Part shown: one piece after another, positions 17,292 to 25,847 of the stretch | Position numbering within the stretch: the first letter of the stretch is position 1 | How the letters are laid out: the number at the start of each line of letters is the position of its first letter | From: an uncultured Bacilli bacterium | Lineage (GTDB): Bacteria > Bacillota_I > Bacilli_A > RFN20 > CAG-826 | Direction of reading: 5' to 3' | DNA length: 37,060 bases | NCBI GenBank assembly: GCA_944358865.1 | Contig: CALVRV010000014.1 | Location: 1 to 37,060, forward strand | The notes under the pieces: generated by a model | Databases searched by the model: none | Told to the model about the DNA's origin: nothing | The model's input: only the letters and a program-made list of their open reading frames with translations | Made by a program: the position numbers and the translations under genes

Positions 17292-18281
17292 TTACTCCTT
17301 TATATGCTTAATTATAATATTAGTAATGTGATCTAAAATCAATGAAACATTGACATTTAAAGATAGTGATTCACGAGTTTTTAAAATCTCAAATAAAACT
17401 TCATCAACATGAATAATTTTATCATTAATTTGTTGCAATTTTTCTTTAATTGTTTGCAAAAACGGCTCATTTTTATAAAAAACATTTTCTGCATCAATAA
17501 AAACTGCACACAATAAATCAAAAAAATAACGGGCAGATTGTTTTGAATTAATAAACTCTAATAAATTTTTATTTGCAACATAAATTACTTCATTTTTATC
17601 TTTTAATAAAGCATCAATAAATAAATGTAATCCTTCTTTTGCGACAAGGTAATCATTATCTTTATTTACATGATTTTCTAACATGTCGACATCATTATAA
17701 ATATATGACATTAATTCTGCATCAAATTGATCGACACCTTTTTCTAATGCTAGAGCAATTACTTCTTCTCGAGGAATTAATTTTAAATGTAATACCTGAC
17801 ATCTTGAAATAATTGTAGGAAGAACTAAGTTCTCATTATTAGTGGTAAGAAAAGCATAAATGTTAGCTTCAGGTTCTTCTAAAAATTTTAATATCGCATT
17901 TATAGCCTGAGTAGTCATATTTTCAACAAGATGTAGAATATAGATTTTTATTTTTTTCTTTTCTAAAGACTTGTTTTCAAAATTAACTTCTAATGCAACA
18001 ACATCATCTTTTTTAATAGTTTCTTTTTCACCATTATAAACAATAAAATCGGGGTAATTATTACTATTAATTCTTTGACATGTAATACATTTTTCGCAGG
18101 CAAATGGTGTAGGGTTATCACATAAAAGTGATTTTGCTAAATATTTAGCTATATTTAAAAGAGGTACACCATTATTTCCTACAAGCAAATATGCATGAAC
18201 CAATTGGTTGCTTTCTAATGCATGTTTAAAAGTTTTATATATTATTGGTTGATAATTACTAAGATATTCATTTAATTCCAT
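17292..18281 (-). CDS. holB: DNA polymerase III subunit delta'
   Basis: Clamp-loader delta' subunit. The N-terminal AAA+ domain has a degenerate P-loop (LLVGNNGVPLLN instead of GxxGxGK[ST]), the usual state for delta', which does not hydrolyse ATP. A zinc module (CDNPTPFACEKCITCQRI) follows, then NAILKFLEEPEANIYAFL and the SRC motif (IISRCQVL) that contacts the neighbouring ATPase subunit. Length 329 is normal. It starts 14 bases inside tmk, so translation is probably coupled. Together with DnaX from the same operon it would load the beta clamp. Confidence 0.9.
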   Translation of the reverse strand: MELNEYLSNYQPIIYKTFKHALESNQLVHAYLLVGNNGVPLLNIAKYLAKSLLCDNPTPFACEKCITCQRINSNNYPDFIVYNGEKETIKKDDVVALEVNFENKSLEKKKIKIYILHLVENMTTQAINAILKFLEEPEANIYAFLTTNNENLVLPTIISRCQVLHLKLIPREEVIALALEKGVDQFDAELMSYIYNDVDMLENHVNKDNDYLVAKEGLHLFIDALLKDKNEVIYVANKNLLEFINSKQSARYFFDLLCAVFIDAENVFYKNEPFLQTIKEKLQQINDKIIHVDEVLFEILKTRESLSLNVNVSLILDHITNIIIKHIKE

Positions 18282-18894
18282 TCAATCTTTCCTTAATAAT
18301 ATTATAAACTTCTTCTTCAACTTCTTTTTGACTTTTAGAAGCATCGATAATTACATAGCGATCATGATATTTTTTAGCTAAATTTAAAAATGTTTCTCTT
18401 ACTTTTTTATGAAATTCAATTTTTTCTAAATCAAGACGATTAACTTCTCTTCCTTGATTTTTTCTTATTCTATCTAGACCTAATTCCGGATCTATATCAA
18501 ATAACAAAGTTAAATCTGGCCAAGTATTTTCGGTAGCAAACATATTAATATTAGTAATATTTTCAATACCTAAATTTCTTGCACCACCTTGATAGGCAAG
18601 ACTAGAATCAATAAATCTATCACATATAACAATTTTTCCTTGTTTTAAAGCTGGCCAAACTTTTTCAATTAAATGTTGTCTTCTACTTGCTGCGTATAAT
18701 AAAGCTTCAGCTCGCGGATCAAGATTTGTATTATTTACATCTAAGATTATATCTCTAATTTTTTCTGCGATTGGTGTTCCACCTGGTTCACGCGTTGTAA
18801 TAATATCATATCCTTCTTTTCTTAAACGATTAACTACATCGTTTGTGGATGAACTTTTTCCGCTTCCTTCAACACCTTCAATTGTTATAAACAT
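18268..18894 (-). CDS. tmk: Thymidylate kinase
   Basis: Phosphorylates dTMP to dTDP with ATP. The P-loop is MFITIEGVEGSGKSSS at the N-terminus, followed by TTREPGGTPIAEKIR (the DR/EPGG dTMP-binding motif), DRFIDSSLAYQGGARNLG and a LID region with DRIRKNQGREVNRLD. At 208 residues it has normal length. AGGAGATG precedes ATG 18894. Located between recR and holB as in many Bacilli; the Bacillus genes yaaQ (darA) and yaaR that lie between tmk and holB are missing. Confidence 0.94.
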   Translation of the reverse strand: MFITIEGVEGSGKSSSTNDVVNRLRKEGYDIITTREPGGTPIAEKIRDIILDVNNTNLDPRAEALLYAASRRQHLIEKVWPALKQGKIVICDRFIDSSLAYQGGARNLGIENITNINMFATENTWPDLTLLFDIDPELGLDRIRKNQGREVNRLDLEKIEFHKKVRETFLNLAKKYHDRYVIIDASKSQKEVEEEVYNIIKERLNGIK

Positions 18895-18896
18895 GT

Positions 18897-19505
18897 TTAA
18901 TCATCTCCTAATTTATGTCTGCCTTGTAAAGATTTAGTCAAGGTTAATGAGTCAGTATAATCTAGGGCACCACCCATTTGTAATCCATACGCCAATCTTG
19001 TTATTTCTATATTAAATTGTTTTAATTTTTTATTTAGATATAGCGCAGTGGTTTCACCATCAATATTTGGATTAGTGGCAATAATAATTTCTTTAATTTC
19101 TGTATGGTTTTTAATTCTTTCTAATAAAGATTGAATATTTAAATCTTCAACACCAATATTTTTATTTGTAGATATAACACCATTTAAAATATGGTATAAA
19201 CCATTAAATCCTTTACTTTTTTCAAACGCTAGAACATCTTTTGGATAAGAAACAACCATTAAAGTAGTTTTATCTCTATTCTCATCTTGGCAAATAGGGC
19301 AAATGTCTTCTTGAGAATACATCCCACATATTTGACATGTTTTGATATTAGATTTTACTTCTTTTAAAGCTAAAATAAATTCATCAACATCTTCATTAGA
19401 CATATCTAAAACCGAATAAGCCAATCGTTCAGCAGTTTTTTTACCAATACTAGGCAATTTATTAAAATTTTCAATAAGATTTTCAATGGATTTTAATTGT
19501 TCCAT
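18897..19505 (-). CDS. recR: Recombination protein RecR
   Basis: Recombination mediator that works with RecO (and RecF) to load RecA at gaps. Visible features: N-terminal helix-hairpin-helix (FNKLPSIGKKTAERLAY), the four-cysteine zinc finger (CQICGMYSQEDICPICQD), and the Toprim domain (TLMVVSYPKDVLAFEKSKGF, GLYHILNGVIS, IIATNPNIDGETTALYL). Length 202 is typical. The start codon overlaps the ybaB stop (TAATG), indicating tight coupling. Confidence 0.95.
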   Translation of the reverse strand: MEQLKSIENLIENFNKLPSIGKKTAERLAYSVLDMSNEDVDEFILALKEVKSNIKTCQICGMYSQEDICPICQDENRDKTTLMVVSYPKDVLAFEKSKGFNGLYHILNGVISTNKNIGVEDLNIQSLLERIKNHTEIKEIIIATNPNIDGETTALYLNKKLKQFNIEITRLAYGLQMGGALDYTDSLTLTKSLQGRHKLGDD

Positions 19506-19810
19506 TAAAATAGACCGCCTCCATTACTAGAACCGGTTATTTTTTCATTTATTGCTTCTTCTTGACTTAAAATTTCTTTTAATAATTCATTAATGCATAA
19601 AGCAATAGATTCTTCTAACATTTCTTTATTTTCAGCATCTAATGCATCTTTATCAATATCGATAGATTTAATGGTTTTATTTCCTAACATTGTTACATTT
19701 ACCATTCCATTTTTTGATAAAGTAAATTCTTTACTTGCTAATGCATCTTTAGCTTTTCTTAATTCGCGTTGCATTTTTTGGGCTTGCGCCATAATTTGTG
19801 AAAGATTCAT
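19505..19810 (-). CDS. ybaB: YbaB/EbfC family nucleoid-associated protein
   Basis: A 101-residue DNA-binding protein found between dnaX and recR in most bacteria. It opens with the helical MNLSQIMAQAQKMQRELRKA and then has the beta-strand segment GMVNVTMLGNKTIKSIDID and a C-terminal helix (EEAINEKITG), ending in the typical SNGGGLF. Dimers form a tweezer-like structure and bind DNA with little sequence preference. Separated from dnaX by three bases. Confidence 0.93.
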   Translation of the reverse strand: MNLSQIMAQAQKMQRELRKAKDALASKEFTLSKNGMVNVTMLGNKTIKSIDIDKDALDAENKEMLEESIALCINELLKEILSQEEAINEKITGSSNGGGLF

Positions 19811-19813
19811 TTT

Positions 19814-21553
19814 TTAATTTTCTCCTATCATTGTAATTTGTATAGTATCTGGTTTAGCTAGTTTATTAACTTCCTTCAAATTTCTAAATTTAACCTGCAA
19901 ATCGACACTATCTTTTCTAGAAATTGCATAAACAAACAATTTCTTTTTAAAGACTATTTGACAAATTGCCTGTAAATCTTTTTGAGCGTCTACAGAATTA
20001 ATTTTATTTACATTAGCTAATATATCATATTCAATAATTAGAATTGATTTTGTTGCTAAAAGTAGATGTCCATCTTTTAAAAGGGTAGCCTTAGAACCAT
20101 ATTTTGGATGAATTGCTAATTGATCTAAGTCACCCCACATTTGACTATATTTTGTTTTAATATCTCTTTTTGCGATGACTGTTATGTTTAATAAGTCTTC
20201 AAGTGAGAGTTTATAACAAGATTCTTCAACCCTAACGACATTAGGGAACATTACTTCTTTACTAATTTTAGATTCATCAATGTTATCAAACAAACTTAAT
20301 GTTTCTTCTTTAACAGTTTCTATTTTATTTTTTTCTTCTTTTTGTTCTTTTATTTCCTCTTTAATTTCTTCTTTATTTTCTTTTTCTTCAATTTTTTTAG
20401 TTTTTATATAAGGTTTAGTTTGTTCACTTGTTGTAATTTTAATATTAGTTTTATTTTCTTGATTATTAATTTTATTATTAGAATCGCTTTTTAATTTTAA
20501 AAATGCAATTTCAAAAATTGGATTAATATTATTAACTAATTTATAATTTTTAATTGCTTCTAAAATAATATCTATATTAAAAATAAGACTATCATAAGAA
20601 AAATTATTGTTTAAATTATGCGCTTCATCTTCATTTAAAACTTCTAATAATGCCTCGTTTTTTGTTTTATTATAAATAAGAGCGTCTTTTAAAATATCTA
20701 ATATATCAGAAGTTAGCCTTTTAATATCAGTACCTTTTGCAATATAGTTTTTTATTCTTTTTAAGACACTAGCCGTATCATTATTAGCGACATCATCTAA
20801 TAAATTTAATTTTTCTTGTTTAGATTCAATAGAAAAAATAGCTAAGACATCTTTTGCTTTTAAATTATCATTAGAAAAAGCTAAAACTTGATCAAGAATT
20901 GATAAAGCATCTCTCATCCCTCCATCACATAGAGAAATAATAATATCTAATGCCTCATCTTCATATTTAACATTTTCTTTTTCTAAAACATAAATTAAGC
21001 GATTTTTAATTTCTTCATTAGATAATTTAGAAAAATCAAATCTTTGACAGCGACTTAAAATAGTAGGCAATATCTTATGTGGTTCAGTAGTGGCTAATAT
21101 AAATATTACATGTTCTGGTGGTTCTTCTAATGTTTTTAATAAGGCATTAAAGGCACCAGGAGTCATCATATGAACTTCATCAATAATATAAACTTTGTAT
21201 CTACCTAAAATTGTTGAATAGTGAACTTTATCAATTAAGTCTCTAACTTCATCAACACCATTATTACTTGCCGCGTCAATTTCTATTACATCTGGGTGAG
21301 AAGAATTATTAATTGCTAAACAATTTTGACATTCATTACATTGATGACCAACACCTTCATCACAATTCAAGGCTTTAGCAAAAAGTTTAGCCATGGTTGT
21401 TTTACCAGTTCCTCTTGGACCAGCAAAAAGATATGCATGTCCAATTTTATTGGTCTTCAATGCGTTTTTTAAAATAGTAACAATATGGCTTTGACCTGAG
21501 ACTTCTTCAAAAGTTGTTGGTCGATATTTTCTATATAATGCTTTATAACTCAT
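19814..21553 (-). CDS. dnaX: DNA polymerase III subunits gamma/tau
   Basis: The ATPase of the clamp loader. AAA+ domain: P-loop FAGPRGTGKTTMAK, zinc module (CDEGVGHQCNECQNC), Walker B IIDEVHMM, LLKTLEEPPEHVIFILATTEP, and sensor/Arg finger SRCQRFDF. Domain III follows, then a Glu/Lys-rich linker (about residues 375-420) and a C-terminal domain for polymerase contact. Start ATG 21553 has AAAAGGA at good spacing and a TATAAT about 20 bases upstream. Codons 386-388 (T AAA AAA ATT) contain an A7 run; slipping one base back would give AAT TGA, a 388-residue gamma-like protein. First gene of the operon. Confidence 0.95.
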   Translation of the reverse strand: MSYKALYRKYRPTTFEEVSGQSHIVTILKNALKTNKIGHAYLFAGPRGTGKTTMAKLFAKALNCDEGVGHQCNECQNCLAINNSSHPDVIEIDAASNNGVDEVRDLIDKVHYSTILGRYKVYIIDEVHMMTPGAFNALLKTLEEPPEHVIFILATTEPHKILPTILSRCQRFDFSKLSNEEIKNRLIYVLEKENVKYEDEALDIIISLCDGGMRDALSILDQVLAFSNDNLKAKDVLAIFSIESKQEKLNLLDDVANNDTASVLKRIKNYIAKGTDIKRLTSDILDILKDALIYNKTKNEALLEVLNEDEAHNLNNNFSYDSLIFNIDIILEAIKNYKLVNNINPIFEIAFLKLKSDSNNKINNQENKTNIKITTSEQTKPYIKTKKIEEKENKEEIKEEIKEQKEEKNKIETVKEETLSLFDNIDESKISKEVMFPNVVRVEESCYKLSLEDLLNITVIAKRDIKTKYSQMWGDLDQLAIHPKYGSKATLLKDGHLLLATKSILIIEYDILANVNKINSVDAQKDLQAICQIVFKKKLFVYAISRKDSVDLQVKFRNLKEVNKLAKPDTIQITMIGEN

Positions 21554-21569
21554 AACGTTTCCTTTTGAT

Positions 21570-21575
21570 ATTATA
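21570..21575 (-). promoter_or_regulatory. dnaX: -10 box, dnaX operon promoter
   Basis: TATAAT on the minus strand, 16 bases upstream of the dnaX ATG; the AAAAGGA ribosome-binding site lies between. No good -35 sequence is visible. Confidence 0.45.
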
Positions 21576-21670
21576 CACTTAAAAATATTCTTAATAAATG
21601 ATTATAAATCATTAAATTAATTTTTTTTGAAAAATCCACCCTTATGGCACTTTTTAAAATTAACATTCTA

Positions 21671-21679
21671 TGGTATTAT
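21671..21679 (+). promoter_or_regulatory. prfA: Extended -10 promoter of prfA
   Basis: TGG-TATTAT (21671-21679) predicts a start near 21686 and an 18-nt leader containing AAGGA (21689-21693) before ATG 21704. This placement rules out the longer in-frame start at 21644, which would be upstream of the transcript start. Confidence 0.55.
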
Positions 21680-21703
21680 ACATTCGATAAAGGAATAAGA
21701 TTT

Positions 21704-22780
21704 ATGGAAGAAATAATGTTTGAAAGATTAAATTCAGCAAAAAAAAGATTAGCGGAAATTGATAATCAATTAATGGATGAAAATATTGCTAAAGATATTA
21801 ATTTATTTAAAAATTTATCAAAAGAAAGAGCAAACCTCGAACCACAAGTTAGTAAATTTAATGAATATTTAAAAACTATAGAAGATAAACAGCAAGCATT
21901 TGAAATGTCAAAAGATAACGATAATGATATTGCAGAAATGGGTAAAGAAGAATATAAAAGATTATCTAATTTAGAGGAAACAATAATTGATGAACTTAAT
22001 ATCTTATTAATACCTAAAGATCCTAATGATGATAAAAATATTATTGTTGAAATACGTGGTGCGGTTGGTGGAGATGAGGCAAATATATTTGCTGGTGACT
22101 TATTTAGAATGTATACAAAATATGCTGAAAAGCAAAATTGGAAAATGCAAATATTAGATTCATCACCATGTGAAGCAGGCGGATATTCTTTAATAAGTTT
22201 TAAGATAAAAGGTGATAGTGTTTATTCTAAATTAAAATTTGAAAGTGGGGCACATCGTGTTCAAAGAGTGCCAAAAACCGAAGCAAATGGTCGAATTCAT
22301 ACTTCAACCGCGACAGTATTAGTTATGCCTGAAGCTGATGAAATCGACATTCAAATTAATCCTAGTGATTTACAGATTGACACTTATCATTCTCAAGGTG
22401 CCGGTGGACAAAACGTTAATAAAACTGAATCTGCAGTTAGAATTACTCATTTACCTACAAACACTGTTGTCGCGTGTCAAACAGAAAAATCTCAAATTCA
22501 AAATAAAGAACTTGCGATGCAAATGTTAAGAGCTAAATTATACGCGGATGCATTAGCAAAGCAAGAACAAGAAAGAGGCTCGGAAAGAAAATTAAAAGTA
22601 GGTACAGGTGAAAGAAGTGAAAAAATAAGGACATATAACTACCCTCAAAATCGTGTTACTGATCATCGTATTGGATTCACTATTCAAAAACTTGATCGTG
22701 TAATGGAAGGGGAACTAGATGAAGTAATAGATGCTTTAATCCATTTTGACCAACAACACAAACTCGCTAACGAGAAATAA
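21704..22780 (+). CDS. prfA: Peptide chain release factor 1
   Basis: Recognises UAA and UAG stop codons and triggers release of the finished protein. The tripeptide anticodon is P-K-T in [14 protein letters not shown] (the PxT motif), and the catalytic GGQ is in [19 protein letters not shown] 21704 is chosen because AAAGGA lies ten bases upstream and the predicted promoter ends just before it; the protein is then 358 residues, normal for RF1. It is followed two bases later by prmC, whose product methylates the Gln of GGQ. Confidence 0.95.
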   Translation: MEEIMFERLNSAKKRLAEIDNQLMDENIAKDINLFKNLSKERANLEPQVSKFNEYLKTIEDKQQAFEMSKDNDNDIAEMGKEEYKRLSNLEETIIDELNILLIPKDPNDDKNIIVEIRGAVGGDEANIFAGDLFRMYTKYAEKQNWKMQILDSSPCEAGGYSLISFKIKGDSVYSKLKFESGAHRVQRVPKTEANGRIHTSTATVLVMPEADEIDIQINPSDLQIDTYHSQGAGGQNVNKTESAVRITHLPTNTVVACQTEKSQIQNKELAMQMLRAKLYADALAKQEQERGSERKLKVGTGERSEKIRTYNYPQNRVTDHRIGFTIQKLDRVMEGELDEVIDALIHFDQQHKLANEK

Positions 22781-22782
22781 AT

Positions 22783-23628
22783 ATGTCAACTATAAAGGAT
22801 AATTATTTTAAATTAAAACAATTAGAAAACGAATATCTAACGCCTAGTGTTATTAAATATTTATTGATTGACGCTAATAATTTTAGTAATTTTTCACAAT
22901 TAATTTTACATTTTGATAATAATTGCTTAAATGAAGAAAAATTATTTGATAATGCTAAAAAAGTAATAAATGGCTATCCATATCAATATGTTTTAGGTCA
23001 TGTTGATTTTTTAGATATTAATATAGATATTTGTCCAGAAGTTTTAATACCACGTCAAGAAAGTGAACAACTTTGTTTAATTGCTAAAGAATATATTGAT
23101 GATTATTTTAAAGATGAACAAATTGATATTTTAGATCTTTGTAGCGGAAGTGGTTGTCTTTCTTTATATTTAAAATCTAAATTTTATAATAGTAATGTTT
23201 TAGGGGTTGATATTAAAAAAAGATGTGTTGATTTAGCTAATCAAAATATTAAAAAACTTTCTCTTACTAACATTAAATATATTCAAAAAGATATCGAATC
23301 ATTTATATCAAATAATACAAAAAAATATGATATTTTGATTTGTAACCCGCCCTATATTAAAGATGAATCTAGCGTCGATAAACAAGTTTTAAAATATGAA
23401 CCACACGATGCTTTATTTGCTTCACCAAATTATTATTTTTATGAACTAATATTATCTAATTATGAGAAACTTTTTAATGATAAATTTTTAATTTTTTTTG
23501 AAATAGATGAAGATTTGCAACAAGATTTAACAAATTTGATTAATATTTATTTAAAAGATAATTGCACTTTTATTTTTAAAAAAGACTTATATAATAAAAC
23601 TAGATTCTTAATAATTTATAAGGTGTGA
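22783..23628 (+). CDS. prmC: Release factor glutamine methyltransferase
   Basis: SAM-dependent enzyme that N5-methylates the Gln in the GGQ motif of RF1 and RF2. Motifs: the PrmC-specific VLIPRQESEQL, SAM-binding ILDLCSGSGCLSLYL, and the catalytic ICNPPYIK (NPPY). Length 281 is normal. Both substrates (prfA directly upstream, prfB at 29080) are in this window. The ATG follows the prfA stop closely without a strong ribosome-binding site, suggesting coupling; the stop overlaps a GTG of the next gene. Confidence 0.94.
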   Translation: MSTIKDNYFKLKQLENEYLTPSVIKYLLIDANNFSNFSQLILHFDNNCLNEEKLFDNAKKVINGYPYQYVLGHVDFLDINIDICPEVLIPRQESEQLCLIAKEYIDDYFKDEQIDILDLCSGSGCLSLYLKSKFYNSNVLGVDIKKRCVDLANQNIKKLSLTNIKYIQKDIESFISNNTKKYDILICNPPYIKDESSVDKQVLKYEPHDALFASPNYYFYELILSNYEKLFNDKFLIFFEIDEDLQQDLTNLINIYLKDNCTFIFKKDLYNKTRFLIIYKV

Positions 23629-23630
23629 TT

Positions 23631-24218
23631 ATGATAGATTTAAAACAAATTAAACAAATATTATTAAATCATGGTATCATTGCTTTTCCTAGCGAGACTG
23701 TTTGTGGTTTAGGTATTGTTTATGATGATTTAATTAGTTATGAAAAATTAAACAAAATAAAAAGAAGACATGAAGATAAACCATACACTATGATGCTTGG
23801 TAGTGTTAATGATATAGAAAAATATGCTTATGTTAATGATGATATTTTAAAAATTATTCATAAATATATGCCAGGTAAAATAACTTTATTATTAAAAGCT
23901 AAAGAAAGTGTTTTACCACATATCACCCATAATAGCGGCATTATAGGTATAAGAATTCCTGATTATCCTTTGATATTAGATATTATTAATTATGTTGGAA
24001 AACCTTTACTAGTGCCAAGCGCTAATCGGGCTGATCAACCTTCTTTGTTAGATATTGAAGATGTTAAAAAAGAATTTGGATGTGAAATTGATTATTATAT
24101 TCAAGGCAAAGCATTAGGTTTAAAACCATCAACGATTATAAATTGTTGTGATACAATAAAAATAATAAGAGAAGGCGATATTTCTTTTTCTGATATTATA
24201 AACACATTAAAGGAGTAA
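23631..24218 (+). CDS. tsaC: Threonylcarbamoyl-AMP synthase (Sua5/YrdC/YwlC family)
   Basis: Makes threonylcarbamoyl-AMP from Thr, bicarbonate and ATP for the t6A37 modification of ANN-decoding tRNAs. Motifs: IAFPSETVCGLGIVYDD, the KRRHEDKPYTMML segment, GIRIPDYPL and LVPSANRADQPS (SxN). At 195 residues it is the short YrdC type without the C-terminal Sua5 domain. I use ATG 23631 because AGGTG lies five bases upstream; an in-frame GTG at 23625 overlapping the prmC stop would add two residues. Neighbouring tsaB, tsaD and tsaE are not in the window. Confidence 0.9.
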   Translation: MIDLKQIKQILLNHGIIAFPSETVCGLGIVYDDLISYEKLNKIKRRHEDKPYTMMLGSVNDIEKYAYVNDDILKIIHKYMPGKITLLLKAKESVLPHITHNSGIIGIRIPDYPLILDIINYVGKPLLVPSANRADQPSLLDIEDVKKEFGCEIDYYIQGKALGLKPSTIINCCDTIKIIREGDISFSDIINTLKE

Positions 24219-24223
24219 CTTTT

Positions 24224-24667
24224 ATGAAAATTGCAATTGGCTCAGATCATGGTGGTCTTGATTACAAAACTAGAATCATTTCACATTTAAAAAATAAAAA
24301 TATTGAAGTTATAGATGTAGGAACATTTAAACAAGAATCGTGTCACTATCCAATTTATGCTTTTAAAGTAGGTGAACTAGTAAGCAATCATGAAGCGGAT
24401 TTTGGTGTTGTTATATGTACAAGTGGAGAAGGAGTATGTATTGCTGCAAACAAAGTTAAAGGAATTAGATGTGGCATTGCATATAATGATGAAGTAGCAA
24501 AATTAATGCGTCAGCATAACGATGCTAATGTGATTGCTTTTTCACAAGCTTTTATGGACTTTAATGATGTTATTAATCGTCTTGATTTATTTTTAAAGAC
24601 ACCATTTGAAGGTGGAAGACATCAATTACGAGTACAATTAATTAGCGATTTTGAAAAAAATATTTAG
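24224..24667 (+). CDS. rpiB: Ribose-5-phosphate isomerase B
   Basis: Interconverts ribulose-5-phosphate and ribose-5-phosphate in the pentose phosphate pathway. The N-terminal IAIGSDHGGLDYK and the active-site cysteine in VVICTSGEGVCIAANK, followed by GIRCGIAYNDEVAKLMRQHNDANVIAF, are diagnostic of the RpiB/LacAB fold. Here the usual CGTGIG loop reads CTSGEG. Length 147 is typical. A good ribosome-binding site (AAAGGAGT) precedes ATG 24224. Last gene of the prfA unit. Confidence 0.93.
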   Translation: MKIAIGSDHGGLDYKTRIISHLKNKNIEVIDVGTFKQESCHYPIYAFKVGELVSNHEADFGVVICTSGEGVCIAANKVKGIRCGIAYNDEVAKLMRQHNDANVIAFSQAFMDFNDVINRLDLFLKTPFEGGRHQLRVQLISDFEKNI

Positions 24668-24693
24668 CATTTTTTATTTTTAACGCCTATAAG
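24664..24693 (+). promoter_or_regulatory. comFA: Promoter of comFA, probable leaderless start
   Basis: TATAAG at 24688-24693 with TTAGCA at 24664-24669 (18-bp spacer). Five bases separate the -10 box from ATG 24699 and no Shine-Dalgarno sequence is present. Confidence 0.4.
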
Positions 24694-24698
24694 TAATT

Positions 24699-25847
24699 AT
24701 GGGTGATTATTATAAATGTCCTAGATGCGGCAATAGCGATATAAAAAAATTAGGCTATTTAAATGGCAAAATTTATTGCCGTGCTTGTTTAACTTTTAAT
24801 GGCCAAGAAGTTAAACAAGAAAAAAATATAGTCAATAAAAAATGTGACTATTCACTAACATATGAGTTGAGCGAAAGTCAAAAAAACATTTCTAAAAAAG
24901 TTTTAGAAAACTATATTAACGGTATCGATACATTAATTCATGCAGTATGTGGTGCTGGTAAAACTGAATTAGTGTATGAAGTTATTTCCTATGTTATTTC
25001 AAGGGGTGGTAATGTTGGTTTTGCTATACCTAGGACAGATGTTGTTATTGAATTATATGAAAGGATGAAAGAAGTATTCAAAAACAACACTATCTGCGCT
25101 GTTTATGGTGGCAATAATAATAATTTATGTGGAGACATAATATGTTTAACTTGTCATCAATTATATCGTTATAATCATTTTTTTGATCTTCTCATAATAG
25201 ATGAGATAGATGCTTTTCCTTTTCAAAATAATGATGTTTTAAATGCGTTTGCGCTGCGCTCAATGCGTGGACGTTTAATTGTTTTAAGCGCGACACCTAG
25301 CGAATCAGTTATAAGTACTTTTAAAAGTAAAAACCATAGTATTTTAACTTTAAACAAACGTTTTCATAATCATCCTTTACCAATACCAAAGGTTCTAGTT
25401 CGTGTGTTTTTTCTTAAATACTTTACATTGGTAAAATTATTACTTAACTTTCAAAAGCAAAATAAACAGGTTTTTGTATTTACACCGACTATTGAGTTAT
25501 GCGAAGAAGTGTTTAGTTTTGTTTTTGAATTTGTTAAGAAAGGGAATCGCGTCCACTCTAAAATGGAAGATAGAGAAATAATCATTAAAGATTTTAAAAA
25601 TAAAAAATATGATTATCTAATAACTACTTCCGTTTTAGAAAGAGGCGTGACTGTAAAAGATTTACAAGTCATTGTATTTTTTGCTGATCATAAAATTTAT
25701 ACAAGCGAAATGCTTATACAAATATCAGGTCGTGCTGGAAGAAAAAAAGACGCTCCTGATGGTGAAGTTATTTTTTTAGTTAACAAAGAAAATGAAAAAA
25801 TTAAAAATTGTATTTTCAAAATTAATAAAGCCAACAATGACTTGTAA
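24699..25847 (+). CDS. comFA: DNA uptake helicase ComFA
   Basis: ATP-driven DNA translocase that helps pull single-stranded DNA into the cell during transformation. An N-terminal zinc module (CPRCGN ... YCRACL) is followed by helicase motifs: P-loop HAVCGAGKTELVYE, DEAD-like LLIIDEIDAFPF, LSATPSES (motif III), and the C-terminal QISGRAGRKKDAPDG (motif VI). Length 382 is slightly short of Bacillus ComFA. The comFA-comFC pair is conserved in Bacillota; comFB is missing. The protein N-terminus lies directly behind a -10 box, predicting a leaderless mRNA. Other competence genes (comEA, comEC, comG) are not in the window. Confidence 0.9.
   Translation: MGDYYKCPRCGNSDIKKLGYLNGKIYCRACLTFNGQEVKQEKNIVNKKCDYSLTYELSESQKNISKKVLENYINGIDTLIHAVCGAGKTELVYEVISYVISRGGNVGFAIPRTDVVIELYERMKEVFKNNTICAVYGGNNNNLCGDIICLTCHQLYRYNHFFDLLIIDEIDAFPFQNNDVLNAFALRSMRGRLIVLSATPSESVISTFKSKNHSILTLNKRFHNHPLPIPKVLVRVFFLKYFTLVKLLLNFQKQNKQVFVFTPTIELCEEVFSFVFEFVKKGNRVHSKMEDREIIIKDFKNKKYDYLITTSVLERGVTVKDLQVIVFFADHKIYTSEMLIQISGRAGRKKDAPDGEVIFLVNKENEKIKNCIFKINKANNDL

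Noticed and set aside
21644-21703. Longer N-terminus for RF1
   Set aside because: It would begin upstream of the predicted transcription start and lacks a ribosome-binding site; ATG 21704 has one and gives the family length.
22338-22529. Second plus-strand frame within prfA
   Set aside because: Fully inside RF1 in another frame and low-complexity.
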